NCBI GenBank assembly: GCA_030748735.1
Contig: JASMLK010000039.1
Location: forward strand, 1 to 46,484
From: Myxococcota bacterium
GTDB lineage: Bacteria > Myxococcota_A > UBA9160 > UBA4427
Reading direction: 5' to 3'
Length of the DNA stretch: 46,484 nucleotides
Positions within the stretch are counted from its first letter, which is position 1. Every line of letters begins with the position of its first letter. Shown piece by piece: positions 1-7,953 of the stretch. The notes below the pieces were generated by a model. It had not been told where the DNA came from. It worked only from the letters and a program-made list of their open reading frames with translations, and did not search any database. Made by a program: the position numbers and the translations under genes.

Positions 1-435
1 GCCCAGGTCGAAATCGACGAGAAGACGGGCTTCACCGAGATCAAGGGCTACTGGGTCGTGGACGACTGCGGCACGCGCCTGAACCCCGCCACCCTCGAAG
101 GCCAGTTGCAGGGCAGCATCGCCCAGGGTGTCGGCGCTGCGTTGCTCGAGGAATACCTCTACGACGAAGAAGGCCAGCCGCTCGTCACCAATTTCATGAA
201 CTACCTGATGCCGACGGCGAGTGATGTTCCGCTCGCCGTGAAGGACGAAGTCGTGACCCCTTCGCCCTTCACCCCGCTCGGCGCCAAGGGCTGTGGCGAA
301 GGCGCGATCCACGCCACACCTTCGGCGATCCTCTGCGCGATCAACGACGCACTGGCGCCGCTCGGCAAGCAGGCCACCGAGGTTCCGGCCTCACCGATGC
401 GCCTGTGGAAGTTGTTGCACGAAGACGGGAACTGA
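1..435 (+). CDS. Molybdenum hydroxylase large subunit, C-terminal part (xanthine dehydrogenase/CO dehydrogenase CoxL family)
   Basis: The reading frame is open from the first base, so the gene begins upstream of the window; 144 C-terminal residues are seen. The family oxidises aldehydes, N-heterocycles, aromatics or CO at a molybdopterin cofactor, with FAD and 2Fe-2S partner subunits that would lie outside the window. The segment with GTRLNP near residues 24-29 and the block GAKGCGEG (about 94-101) are typical of the cofactor-binding C-terminal domain; Glu100 matches the catalytic Glu in the GxGE motif. Downstream genes follow on the same strand and form a catabolic cluster. XdhC-like and CoxG-like accessory genes lie about 25 kb away. 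Substrate specificity cannot be assigned from this part. The family call is firm. Confidence 0.9.
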   Translation, partial: AQVEIDEKTGFTEIKGYWVVDDCGTRLNPATLEGQLQGSIAQGVGAALLEEYLYDEEGQPLVTNFMNYLMPTASDVPLAVKDEVVTPSPFTPLGAKGCGEGAIHATPSAILCAINDALAPLGKQATEVPASPMRLWKLLHEDGN

Positions 436-514
436 TCCCGCACAGGGACACCCGAAACCCAGGAACCCCGAACCGGGACTTCGACGCCGAAGCCCCCCAG
501 ACAGGAGACTCTTG

Positions 515-1489
515 ATGGCCGTAGAAGAAGAGAATCATTTCGTCGCCCTTTCCGAGTGCCACTTCATGAACCCCGGCACCCTGCAAGAGGTGATGTACTA
601 CCCGAACAACCAGCGCTGGTGGGATTCGGTCGACGGCGTCATGCGAGCCTGGTCGGGCCGCGACCTGACCGGGGAATGGCCCCACCCGCTGGCCGAAGAG
701 CTGATCAAGTACATGGACGAAGCCAAGGTCGACGTCTGCTTCGCCCTGCGCGAAGGCATGATGGACATCAGCGGCGGCACGGTTTCGTTCTCGACGAACC
801 AGTTCATGATCAACCAGATCGAGCCCTACCCCGACCGCATGTATCTCGAGTGCATGGTCGGCCCGATCATCAAGCGGGGCGTGAAGCACGCGATCTGGGA
901 ACTCGAGTACATGGTCAACGAGTGCAACGCCAAGCTCTGCAAGGTGTATCAGCCCGAAGACGACGGGCCGCTCGACGACCGCCGGATGTGGCCTTTCTAT
1001 GAAAAGTGCCAGGAGCTCGACATCACGCTCACGATCCACACGGGCATGAGCTACGTGGTGCCGCAGCCGAGCAAGCACACCCACCCCGACACCCTCGACC
1101 AGGTGATGATCGACTTCCCCGAGTTGAAGGTGATCTGTTACCACATGGCGTGGCCGCACACCGAAGAGCTGATCGGGCTCTGCGGCAAGCACAAGAACCT
1201 CTACGCCAGCATGTCGGGCATCATCGGCTGGTACCAGCGCTCGCCCTACCGCGGTTATCACGCGATCGGCACGGCGCTCAGCTGGATGGATCACAGCAAG
1301 ATCGTGATGGGTCTCGACCTGCCCTTCGACGACACCAAGCGCGTCGTCGACTGGGTGCGCACGCTGCAGATTCCGGAAGAGCTGCGCGAGCAGTACGGCT
1401 ACCCGGAAATCACGTCGGACATGCGCAAGGCGTTCCTGGGCGAGAACCTCGCCCGGCTCGCCAAGATCGACACCACCAAGCGGGTCTGA
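515..1489 (+). CDS. Amidohydrolase family protein (ACMSD-like TIM barrel)
   Basis: This 324-residue protein looks like an amidohydrolase of the ACMSD/2,3-dihydroxybenzoate decarboxylase group, which act as metal-dependent hydrolases or non-oxidative decarboxylases. The ATG at 515 is chosen because AGGAG at 503-507 sits 7 bases before it; the frame is open further upstream but that part looks non-coding. Visible metal-site candidates are His175 (TIHTG), His210 (CYHMAWPH) and Asp268 (MGLDLPFDD). The usual N-terminal HxH pair is not seen: the N-terminus has only a single His in SECHFMNP. It lies between a molybdenum hydroxylase and a thiolase, which suggests a catabolic role on an aromatic or cyclic acid, but the reaction is not known. 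Confidence 0.85.
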   Translation: MAVEEENHFVALSECHFMNPGTLQEVMYYPNNQRWWDSVDGVMRAWSGRDLTGEWPHPLAEELIKYMDEAKVDVCFALREGMMDISGGTVSFSTNQFMINQIEPYPDRMYLECMVGPIIKRGVKHAIWELEYMVNECNAKLCKVYQPEDDGPLDDRRMWPFYEKCQELDITLTIHTGMSYVVPQPSKHTHPDTLDQVMIDFPELKVICYHMAWPHTEELIGLCGKHKNLYASMSGIIGWYQRSPYRGYHAIGTALSWMDHSKIVMGLDLPFDDTKRVVDWVRTLQIPEELREQYGYPEITSDMRKAFLGENLARLAKIDTTKRV

Positions 1490-1643
1490 TCAGCGCTCGC
1501 GCAATGCGCTAGCAGCCGTGACCAGCGGCGCCCGTGCCCATGCGCGGGCGCCGCTTTCACGACCGCTACAGCGTCACGGATACCGTCGCACTTCACACGG
1601 TGATCGAGACGCAGCAACGACTCGGCAACGACCTGGAGGCACC

Positions 1644-2816
1644 GTGAGCGTCACGGAAGACAAGCAAGCCTGCATCATCGGCATCGGCCAGACCGATCTC
1701 TGCCGCAAACCCGGCTCGGGGATGACTCAACTGGGCATCCAGCTCAAGGCGTCGACGGAGGCCATCGCCGACGCGGGCCTTCGCGGTAGGGACATCGACG
1801 GCATCATGCCGTTCCCGAATCTCGGTCACGCCGAAGCCTTCGCCGCGAACCTCGGCTGCGAGAACCTCCGCTACGCGTCGATCATCCACATGGGTGGCGC
1901 GGCGCCATGTGCTTCGCTGCAAGCCGCGGGGGCGGCCGTGACGACGGGGATGGCGAAACACGTGCTCATCCCCGCCGGCTGGAACGGCTACTCGGGCGCG
2001 CGGGTCAAGCAGACGGTCAGCCAGGACACCGCCTCGATACCCGGCGGTGCGATCGCCCGTGATTTCTATCTGCCCTTTGGCCTGACGGTCCCACCCCAGT
2101 GGTATTCGCTGATGGCGCGACGGCACATGCACGAATACGGCACCACGGCCGAACAGCTCGGCTGCATCGCGCTGGCCATGCGCAAGCACGCCCAGCTCAA
2201 CGAAGCCGCAGTGATGCACGGCAAGGAAATGACGATGGAGGACTACCTCGCATCGCCGATGCTCGCCGACCCGTATCGCATCTTCGACTGCTGCATCGAA
2301 ACCGACGGTGCGGCGGCGGTCGTGGTCACGACCGTCGAGCGCGCCCGCGACCTCGACAAGAAACCGATCCGCATCCTGGGCGCCGCCGCCGGCCAGCCCT
2401 ACCCCGCCGACGAGATCACCAACCGCAAGGACATCTTCCAGACCGGGCTCACGATCGCGGCCCCCGAAGCCTTCGCAACCGCGGGCGTCACGCCTTCGGA
2501 CGCCGACTTCGCGATGATCTACGACTGCTTCACCTTCGAGGTGCTGCAACAGATCGAAGAAGTCGGCTTCTGCAAGCGCGGTGAAGGCGGTTCGTTCGTC
2601 GAAGGCGGGCGCATCGAACTCGGCGGCGACCTGCCCATCAACACCCACGGCGGCCTGCTTTCCGAAGCCCACCTGCTCGGAATGGGTCACATCGTCGAAG
2701 CCGTGCGCCAATTGCGCGGCACGGCGGGAGAGCGGCAGATCGCGGACGCCGAACTCGGTGTCGTCACCGGCTGGGGCGACTTCGGCGACGGCAGCATCGC
2801 GATCCTCAGCAACTGA
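1644..2816 (+). CDS. Thiolase family protein (SCP2/lipid-transfer type)
   Basis: The product has 390 residues and begins with GTG at 1644, preceded by GGAGG at 1635-1639. The fold is recognisable from the N-terminal segment ending in MGGAAPC (candidate nucleophilic Cys region) and the C-terminal NTHGGLLSEAH block, which carries the catalytic-type His of SCP2-like thiolases. Such enzymes cleave or form 3-oxoacyl-CoA bonds, and in steroid and aromatic degradation they often act as aldolases or thiolases together with a DUF35 protein. That partner follows immediately, 38 bases downstream, and a crotonase comes next, so the three probably act in sequence on CoA esters. The exact reaction is inferred only from family and context. 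Confidence 0.9.
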   Translation: MSVTEDKQACIIGIGQTDLCRKPGSGMTQLGIQLKASTEAIADAGLRGRDIDGIMPFPNLGHAEAFAANLGCENLRYASIIHMGGAAPCASLQAAGAAVTTGMAKHVLIPAGWNGYSGARVKQTVSQDTASIPGGAIARDFYLPFGLTVPPQWYSLMARRHMHEYGTTAEQLGCIALAMRKHAQLNEAAVMHGKEMTMEDYLASPMLADPYRIFDCCIETDGAAAVVVTTVERARDLDKKPIRILGAAAGQPYPADEITNRKDIFQTGLTIAAPEAFATAGVTPSDADFAMIYDCFTFEVLQQIEEVGFCKRGEGGSFVEGGRIELGGDLPINTHGGLLSEAHLLGMGHIVEAVRQLRGTAGERQIADAELGVVTGWGDFGDGSIAILSN

Positions 2817-2854
2817 TCACACCGGCACGCACGGCAACCGCATTCGAGGCCAGC

Positions 2855-3262
2855 ATGAGCGACTACACCCTTCCCCTTCCCGAACTCGACGGACTGCACG
2901 GCGAATTCTTCGCCCACTGCAAGAACCACGCGCTGCACTTCCAGCGCTGCGACGACTGCCAGACCTTCCGCCACGTGCCGCGCGAGATGTGCCCCGAATG
3001 CGGCTCGTGGAACTGGTCGTGGCAGCCCTCTTCGGGCCGCGGGAAGGTCTTCACCTGGACCGTCGTCGCGCGTCCGATGCACCCGGCCTTCGTCGACGCC
3101 TGCCCCTACGCGCCGGTCGTGGTCGAGATGGAAGAAGGTGTTCGTCTGCTTTCGGAAGTCGTCGACGTGGCGCCCGCCGACCTCGAGATCGACATGGCGG
3201 TCGAAGTGCAATTCGACGACGTGACTTCCGACGTCACGCTTCCCAAATTCAAGCGGGCCTGA
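2855..3262 (+). CDS. DUF35 zinc-ribbon/OB-fold protein, partner of the upstream thiolase
   Basis: A 135-residue protein with a rubredoxin-like zinc ribbon near the N-terminus (Cys32, Cys35, Cys46, Cys49) followed by an OB-fold-like region of about residues 60-130. Proteins of this type bind CoA ligands and form complexes with SCP2-type thiolases, aldolases or hydratases, where they channel or stabilise acyl-CoA substrates. The gene directly follows a thiolase, the standard arrangement. No enzymatic residues are expected or seen. The family assignment is secure; the complex with the neighbour is inferred from gene order. Confidence 0.9.
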   Translation: MSDYTLPLPELDGLHGEFFAHCKNHALHFQRCDDCQTFRHVPREMCPECGSWNWSWQPSSGRGKVFTWTVVARPMHPAFVDACPYAPVVVEMEEGVRLLSEVVDVAPADLEIDMAVEVQFDDVTSDVTLPKFKRA

Positions 3263-3309
3263 CGGCCCGGCCCCGTCCCCAATCTTTCTTCGAAGAACAG
3301 GAGTCCACC

Positions 3310-4083
3310 GTGGCCTATCCGCCCACCGTGAAGTTCGAACGACACGACCATGTTGGCGTCGTCACCATCAACCGCCCCGAACAGATGAACTCGCTCGACA
3401 TGGACATGTTGCTCGGCATCGAAGACGCCATGATGGAAGTCGAAAACGACGACGACCTGTGGATCGGCGTGCTGACCGCTTCGGGGGACAAGGCGTTTTC
3501 CTCGGGTCTCGACCTCAAGGTCGCGGCGCCGCTGCTCACGGCGGGTGATCCGCTCGGCTTCCCCGACATCACCAAGCGCCAGTTCTCGGACGTCTACAAG
3601 CCGATCGTCTGCGCGGTGAACGGCTTCTGCATCGCGGGTGGTCTCGAGATGCTGCTCGGCACCGACATCCGCATCGCAGCCGAACACGCGACCTTCGGCC
3701 TCGGCGAAGTGAAGATGGGTCTCGTGCCCCTCGGCGGCACCCACATCCGCATGCCCCGGCAGATCGGCTGGGCGATGTCGATGGAGCTGCTGCTCACGGG
3801 CAAGAACATCGACGCGCAGCGCGCCTTCGAGGTCGGCCTGATCAACCAGGTCGTCCCCTTCGACGAACTCCAATCGACCGCGATGACGTTGGCCGAGAAG
3901 ATGTGCCGCAACGGCCCGCTGGCGATGCGCACCGCCAAGGAGATCGCGGTTCGTGCCCTCGACCTCGAGCCCGGCTTCGTGCTCGAGAAGTCCCTCGGCC
4001 AGCGCGTGCTGAATTCGCAGGACGCCAAAGAGGGCCCGTTGGCGTTTAGCGAAAAGCGGCGCCCCGTTTACACCGGGAAGTAG
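3310..4083 (+). CDS. Enoyl-CoA hydratase/isomerase (crotonase family)
   Basis: The 257-residue product starts at GTG 3310, supported by AGGAG at 3299-3303. The crotonase oxyanion-hole region is seen as KAFSSGLDL (about 61-69) and NGFCIAGGLEMLLG (about 104-117). Glu113 and Glu133 (FGLGEVKMGL) occupy the positions of the two catalytic glutamates of enoyl-CoA hydratase, so hydratase activity is plausible. It is the last gene of the operon that begins with the molybdenum hydroxylase. Members of this family also do isomerase, dehalogenase or ring-opening chemistry, so the substrate remains open. Confidence 0.9.
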   Translation: MAYPPTVKFERHDHVGVVTINRPEQMNSLDMDMLLGIEDAMMEVENDDDLWIGVLTASGDKAFSSGLDLKVAAPLLTAGDPLGFPDITKRQFSDVYKPIVCAVNGFCIAGGLEMLLGTDIRIAAEHATFGLGEVKMGLVPLGGTHIRMPRQIGWAMSMELLLTGKNIDAQRAFEVGLINQVVPFDELQSTAMTLAEKMCRNGPLAMRTAKEIAVRALDLEPGFVLEKSLGQRVLNSQDAKEGPLAFSEKRRPVYTGK

Positions 4084-4095
4084 GCGACGGAACCG

Positions 4096-4437
4096 GTGCG
4101 AGGGCGCATCGGAAGATTGCAGTGTGCGGCGTTGACGCTTGGCTGTGCGTTGGCGTGGCTGGCCTGTGCCGCACCGCCGACACCCGTGTCGCGCCACACA
4201 CTCGAAACGGGAACCGCAGCGACCGGTGCTCCGCCTTCACCCGCGGCGATCGCGAACCTCGAACGACGAAACGAAGACGCCTACCCCGGCTTCTTCGCCT
4301 GGGAGAAGCCCCCCGAAGACTGGTGGCATTCCACGCGCGAGGTTCGCGGGCCGGGGATCGACGTACTGCTCCCCTACTGGATGCTCCGCTACTACGCGTC
4401 ACATCCAGGAACGCACGTGGGGGCCACGGCTCCCTGA
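4096..4437 (+). CDS. Small putative exported protein, unknown function
   Basis: A 113-residue ORF starting with GTG at 4096, 12 bases after the crotonase stop. It begins with a basic stretch and a hydrophobic segment (about residues 9-25) ending LAWLACAAPP, which looks like a signal peptide. The Cys could be lipidated, but the residues before it are not a canonical lipobox. The mature part is rich in Trp, Tyr and Pro (FFAWEKPPEDWW, PYWMLRYY). I recognise no family. It ends 8 bases before the convergent acyltransferase gene stops. The frame is plausible but not certain to be expressed. Confidence 0.5.
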   Translation: MRGRIGRLQCAALTLGCALAWLACAAPPTPVSRHTLETGTAATGAPPSPAAIANLERRNEDAYPGFFAWEKPPEDWWHSTREVRGPGIDVLLPYWMLRYYASHPGTHVGATAP

Positions 4438-4444
4438 TCCCCGA

Positions 4445-5686
4445 TCAGCGCGCTGGTTGCGCCCAGCGCCGGCCGAGCTTGCGCCCGAACTCGATCATAT
4501 GGCTCTCGTAGAGCAGGTACATGCAGGCCGAGATCAGGTTCGACACGACGATCACGCTCACCAGCAGGCCGACGATCCGCACGGCACCGAAGCCGTCATT
4601 GGTCGGCGTCCCCATCGAAGAAAGCAGCACGAACAAAACGTACGGGTGGATGAGATAGGTCCCGTACGAAACGCGCGCCGCCGGAAACCACGACCGGTGC
4701 GCCATGAAGCGCGTGAAGCCGTTGTCGAGAAACAGGCAATTGGTGATCAATAGCGCCGACCCCACCGCCATGATGGTGAACTGCACGATCACGGCGAACG
4801 CGCCGCGCACCTGAATGCCACCGAAGGTCCAGACCGCGAAGATACAGAGCAGGCCAACCACCCAGGTGAGGTTTCCCCAGCGCTCGACCCGCGCCTTGAA
4901 GGCGTCGAAGTGGAAGACGTAGTAATAGGCGACGAGCACGCCGTAGAAGATCTCGTCCGCGCGGTTGTGGGTGCGGTAATAGACCCCGTCGAGTAACGCC
5001 AGATCCGGATCGGCGAGATAGTGAAGCGTCCGCAGCACGGGTGGAATCAGCACACCCAGGAAGAGAATCGCGGGGCGAATCCCCTTCCCGTCGAAGCGAA
5101 ACACGAAGAGCAGGATCACCGGCAGCGCGAGGTAGAACTGTTCTTCGATGCACAGCGACCACGCCCACGACATGATGTTCGCGTCGCCCGCCGAAAAGAA
5201 GTAGTTCACGGTGTAGCTGTAGTTCTGCCAGGCGTTCCCGAAGGCCTCACTCCAGTCGGCCCCGCCCAGCAGATGCCAGGGGATTGGCGCAGGGAGTCGC
5301 GCGAAAACGAAGAGACCAAAGGTCAGGACCAGGTAGTAGGCGGGAAAGACGCGAAACGATCGCCGCACGAAGAAGGTGCGGAACTCGAGGCTGCCGGTTC
5401 GCGTGTAGCTCACCATCAGGATGCGGCCGATCAGAAAGCCGCTCAGCACGAAGAAGATGTCGAGCCCGATCCAGAAGCCGTTCACCAGGCGATGGGTGAC
5501 GCTCAGTTCGGGGGTGGCCGCGGCGAAGAGCGGAAACTGCCCGCTGAAGATGCCCACGTGGTAGAGGGTCACCATGTAGGACGCGATTCCGCGCAGGCCG
5601 TTCAGCCCCGGGAACTGGTCGGCCGGTGCCTCCCACAGTTCGCGTCGAATACGCGCGCCGGTTTTCGCGAGCCACCCGGGTTTCAT
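4445..5686 (-). CDS. Acyltransferase 3 family membrane protein (OafA-like)
   Basis: A 413-residue polytopic membrane protein. The N-terminal LRGIASYMVTLYHVGIF segment (about 31-47) carries the conserved Arg and His of acyltransferase-3 proteins, and later segments such as FFVLSGFLIGR and SLCIEEQFYLALP are family hallmarks. These inner-membrane enzymes move acyl groups, often acetyl, onto lipopolysaccharide, exopolysaccharide, antibiotics or lipids. There is no SGNH domain. The ATG at 5686 follows the family pattern. The gene stands alone, with a pseudogene just upstream on the same strand. The acceptor molecule is unknown. Confidence 0.9.
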   Translation of the reverse strand: MKPGWLAKTGARIRRELWEAPADQFPGLNGLRGIASYMVTLYHVGIFSGQFPLFAAATPELSVTHRLVNGFWIGLDIFFVLSGFLIGRILMVSYTRTGSLEFRTFFVRRSFRVFPAYYLVLTFGLFVFARLPAPIPWHLLGGADWSEAFGNAWQNYSYTVNYFFSAGDANIMSWAWSLCIEEQFYLALPVILLFVFRFDGKGIRPAILFLGVLIPPVLRTLHYLADPDLALLDGVYYRTHNRADEIFYGVLVAYYYVFHFDAFKARVERWGNLTWVVGLLCIFAVWTFGGIQVRGAFAVIVQFTIMAVGSALLITNCLFLDNGFTRFMAHRSWFPAARVSYGTYLIHPYVLFVLLSSMGTPTNDGFGAVRIVGLLVSVIVVSNLISACMYLLYESHMIEFGRKLGRRWAQPAR

Positions 5687-5753
5687 CAGGCGAACGAACG
5701 TAACCCAGCGCGCTCGCGAAGGCTGCGCGGGCTCGCGCCTGCGCGATTGCGCT

Positions 5754-6401
5754 TCATCGCTCGCGAGCGGCTTCGATGCGCAGGCCGCCAGCGAGTTCTT
5801 CGAAGCGTTCTTCGAAACGATTCACACAGTGCATCAACACGGCCTGCCGCGCGTAGGCGGGCATTTCGCGCATCGGCTGCTCGGCAACCACGGCGAGGTC
5901 GATCGCGCGATCGATCATCGCCGCGTCGGCCAACGGCACGCGCATCGCGACGTCGCCAGTGAACTTGTTGGTGACTTCGAGATCGGCGTTCGGCACGACC
6001 GCCTCGTTGCCCAGGTAGCACGGAGATCGTTCGGCGAGCAACGGAGTCTCCCCTCCTCCACCGCCCGCGCGTCCCATAACGCCTTTCGCGGTTTGATCGC
6101 ACCTACGGCCGGTCAACACCACCCTCGGGGCGCGATCCATGTTCGAATCCGCCACCCCGGTGATCAGGTTCGTCGCACCCGGGCCGAGGGTGTCCAGGCA
6201 TAGTCCCGGCTCCCCGGTGAGGCGCCCGTGGACCTCGGCCATGAAGGCTGCACCCTGCTCGTGCCGCGCGAGCTCGAATTCGATCTGCTCCGAGTCCTCG
6301 AGCAAAATCATGAAGTCGGTGTTTTCTTCCCCCGGAACCCCGAAAATCCGAGTCACCCCCTGGTTTTCCAGACACTTCACGAACAGATCAGATGGCTTCA
6401 C
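5754..6401 (-). pseudogene. Chimeric remnant: acetolactate-synthase-type N-terminus joined to an aldehyde dehydrogenase N-terminus
   Basis: The open frame from GTG 6401 (AGGAG about 11 bases upstream) encodes a thiamine-pyrophosphate enzyme N-terminal domain: FGVPGEENTDF, the catalytic-type Glu in ARHEQGAAFMA, and LGPGATNLITG, ending at DRAPRVVLTG. After about 25 residues of unrelated Gly-rich sequence it continues with the start of an aldehyde dehydrogenase (NEAVVPNADLEVTNKFTGDV, then ARQAVLMHCVNRFEER) and stops. Both parent enzymes are roughly 500 residues or longer, so most of each is missing, including the TPP-binding motif and the ALDH catalytic Cys. The simplest reading is deletion within a former ALS-ALDH gene pair that left an in-frame fusion. 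It is very unlikely to be an active enzyme. Confidence 0.75.
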
Positions 6402-6887
6402 GACAGGCGCTGCTCCTTCGCCCCGACCGCTGCACCGATCGGTGCGGATGCGTGGGCCGGTAATTGCGCCGCGCAGTTCCTGCGCCGTGAGAGCGGGTGT
6501 GCCCCCACGCACCGTGCGTGATGTGCTGACTCCCAGGTGGCATCGCTGCACGACGCCGGAAGCCGGGATCTGAGAATCGCATGATAAATTGCGGACCTCG
6601 GACCGTGGGCCCCCGCAGACGTACTTTCAGTACGTCGAGGAAGCCGAAGGGAGAAGGCCGTGAAATGGCAGTGCTTTCGGGCTTCGCAGTAGGGCTTCAT
6701 GAATAATCCGGGCTAGTGTCTGGCGTAGCGATCCTCGCTCGATGCGGGCTTCCCCTCGATCCGCATTCATCCCCACTTCGAAGCCAGCAGCCATCGACCC
6801 ATCGTCACCGACAACTACGCAGCCGAAACCGCATTCGTTGCCGCAGTCCATGCGACCCAATGCGAACGGCCTCGGGAAGGACCACAA
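6402..6887. other. Non-coding interval between pseudogene and next gene
   Basis: This stretch separates the minus-strand chimeric pseudogene from the plus-strand gene at 6888. It contains a 15-base perfect inverted repeat at 6506-6520 (CACGCAC, one base, GTGCGTG), which could be an operator for a dimeric regulator, and the truncated palindromic element at 6591-6716. In 6717-6887 I see nothing beyond the ribosome-binding region GGAAGG at 6875-6880. Confidence 0.6.
6591..6716 (+). mobile_element. Truncated copy of a palindromic miniature element
   Basis: These 126 bases match 45862-45988 in the same orientation, with four substitutions and one single-base gap by eye. Inside is a perfect hairpin GACGTACT-TTC-AGTACGTC at about 6619-6637. 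The right terminal arm ending GGGCTAG is present, but the inverted left arm found in the other copy is missing, so this copy is truncated at its left side. It encodes nothing. It lies in an intergenic gap beside a deleted pseudogene. Confidence 0.8.
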
Positions 6888-7946
6888 GTGAGCATCCATC
6901 CGCTGATTTCTCTTTCTGCCGACCGTCAGGTCAAGCAGGCCAAGGGCTTTCGAGAAGCCGCGGGCGAGCTTTCGGGCACGTCGCTGGAACCCCTCTACAA
7001 AGAGGAAAGCTCGAACGCGCCCCACCGCCACGACGAAGGCAAGAAGTATCTCGGCGTCAACACGATTCGGAAGCCGTCCGCGCGCCAGAAGGGCAAGGAC
7101 GACAAGCACTTCTGCCTGGCCGCGGCGAACAGCGTGCGCGACGGCGGTGTGACGTTCACCCTGCCCGACGGCCCCGAGGTGACGCTGGTCGATGGCCTGG
7201 TGCCGCTTCGCACCGCGGCGCCCGACAAGGCCCGTGGCGACGCCGACCCGAACAAGGGCGTCGACGACATCCCGATGCTCGGGCTCCTGCCCGACAACCG
7301 CCTCGCGGTGATCGTGGTGAAGTACCTGATGCCCGACGCCACCCACAGTGGCGCCGGCGACACGCCGCTTCGCCTGCTGCTCGCAGGTCTCGCCCAGGCC
7401 GCGATGGTGGACGGCAACCAGGCCGCCCTGCGCGAAGAAATCGAGGCCGCCACCGGGCGCACGACGTCCGAAGAGGCGCCGCTGGTCGCGATCGTCGCCT
7501 CGGCGCGATACTGGGAAATCTGCCGCAAGCGCGAAGCCCAGAAGGGCGCTGCCTGGATCCGTGAAATGGAGCGGCTCGCGCGCGAGATCCCCGAACAGAT
7601 CGGCAACGAGATCTTCTACGCCGCCATCGAGAACGAAGCCGACCCGCTCTGGACCTACGGCGAAGACGGGCCCGTGCTCAGCGAGGCGATCAAGCTCAAG
7701 GATTCGTGGGAATCGACGGCGGGTCGCGTGAAGCCCAGGCGCAAGAAGGCCGAGGCTGCGATCGAGATCATCGAGCCCAACATGGCCAAGCCACCGCAGA
7801 CCTACTCGGTAAAGGGTTCGTTCGAAGTCGGAGACCGCATCGAGCACAAGACCCTCGGGTCGGGCGTCTGCCAAGGGAGCGCCGGGACGGGCAAGATCAA
7901 GGTGCTCTTCGGTGAGGACACCAAGATCTTGATTCACCAGCGTTAG
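6888..7946 (+). CDS. Protein of unknown function with a C-terminal Tudor/SH3-like domain
   Basis: A 352-residue hydrophilic protein starting at GTG 6888 (GGAAGG 8 bases upstream). Most of the length is not recognised; it has a mixed alpha/beta appearance, with no signal peptide or membrane segment. The last 45 residues (FEVGDRIEHKTLGSGVC, KIKVLFGEDTKILIHQR) resemble the small Tudor/SH3-like module found at the C-termini of UvrD-type helicases and in many deltaproteobacterial hypothetical proteins, where it often mediates protein or nucleic-acid contacts. The gene is 7 bases upstream of the DTW-domain gene, so the two are probably co-transcribed. No enzymatic motif is visible. Confidence 0.75.
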   Translation: MSIHPLISLSADRQVKQAKGFREAAGELSGTSLEPLYKEESSNAPHRHDEGKKYLGVNTIRKPSARQKGKDDKHFCLAAANSVRDGGVTFTLPDGPEVTLVDGLVPLRTAAPDKARGDADPNKGVDDIPMLGLLPDNRLAVIVVKYLMPDATHSGAGDTPLRLLLAGLAQAAMVDGNQAALREEIEAATGRTTSEEAPLVAIVASARYWEICRKREAQKGAAWIREMERLAREIPEQIGNEIFYAAIENEADPLWTYGEDGPVLSEAIKLKDSWESTAGRVKPRRKKAEAAIEIIEPNMAKPPQTYSVKGSFEVGDRIEHKTLGSGVCQGSAGTGKIKVLFGEDTKILIHQR

Positions 7947-7953
7947 TTGGCGG

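Noticed and set aside
6141..6150. GTTCGAATCC, resembling a tRNA T-loop (also at 27217-27226)
   Set aside because: No acceptor, D or anticodon stem can be drawn around either site, and the first lies inside protein-coding remnant sequence.
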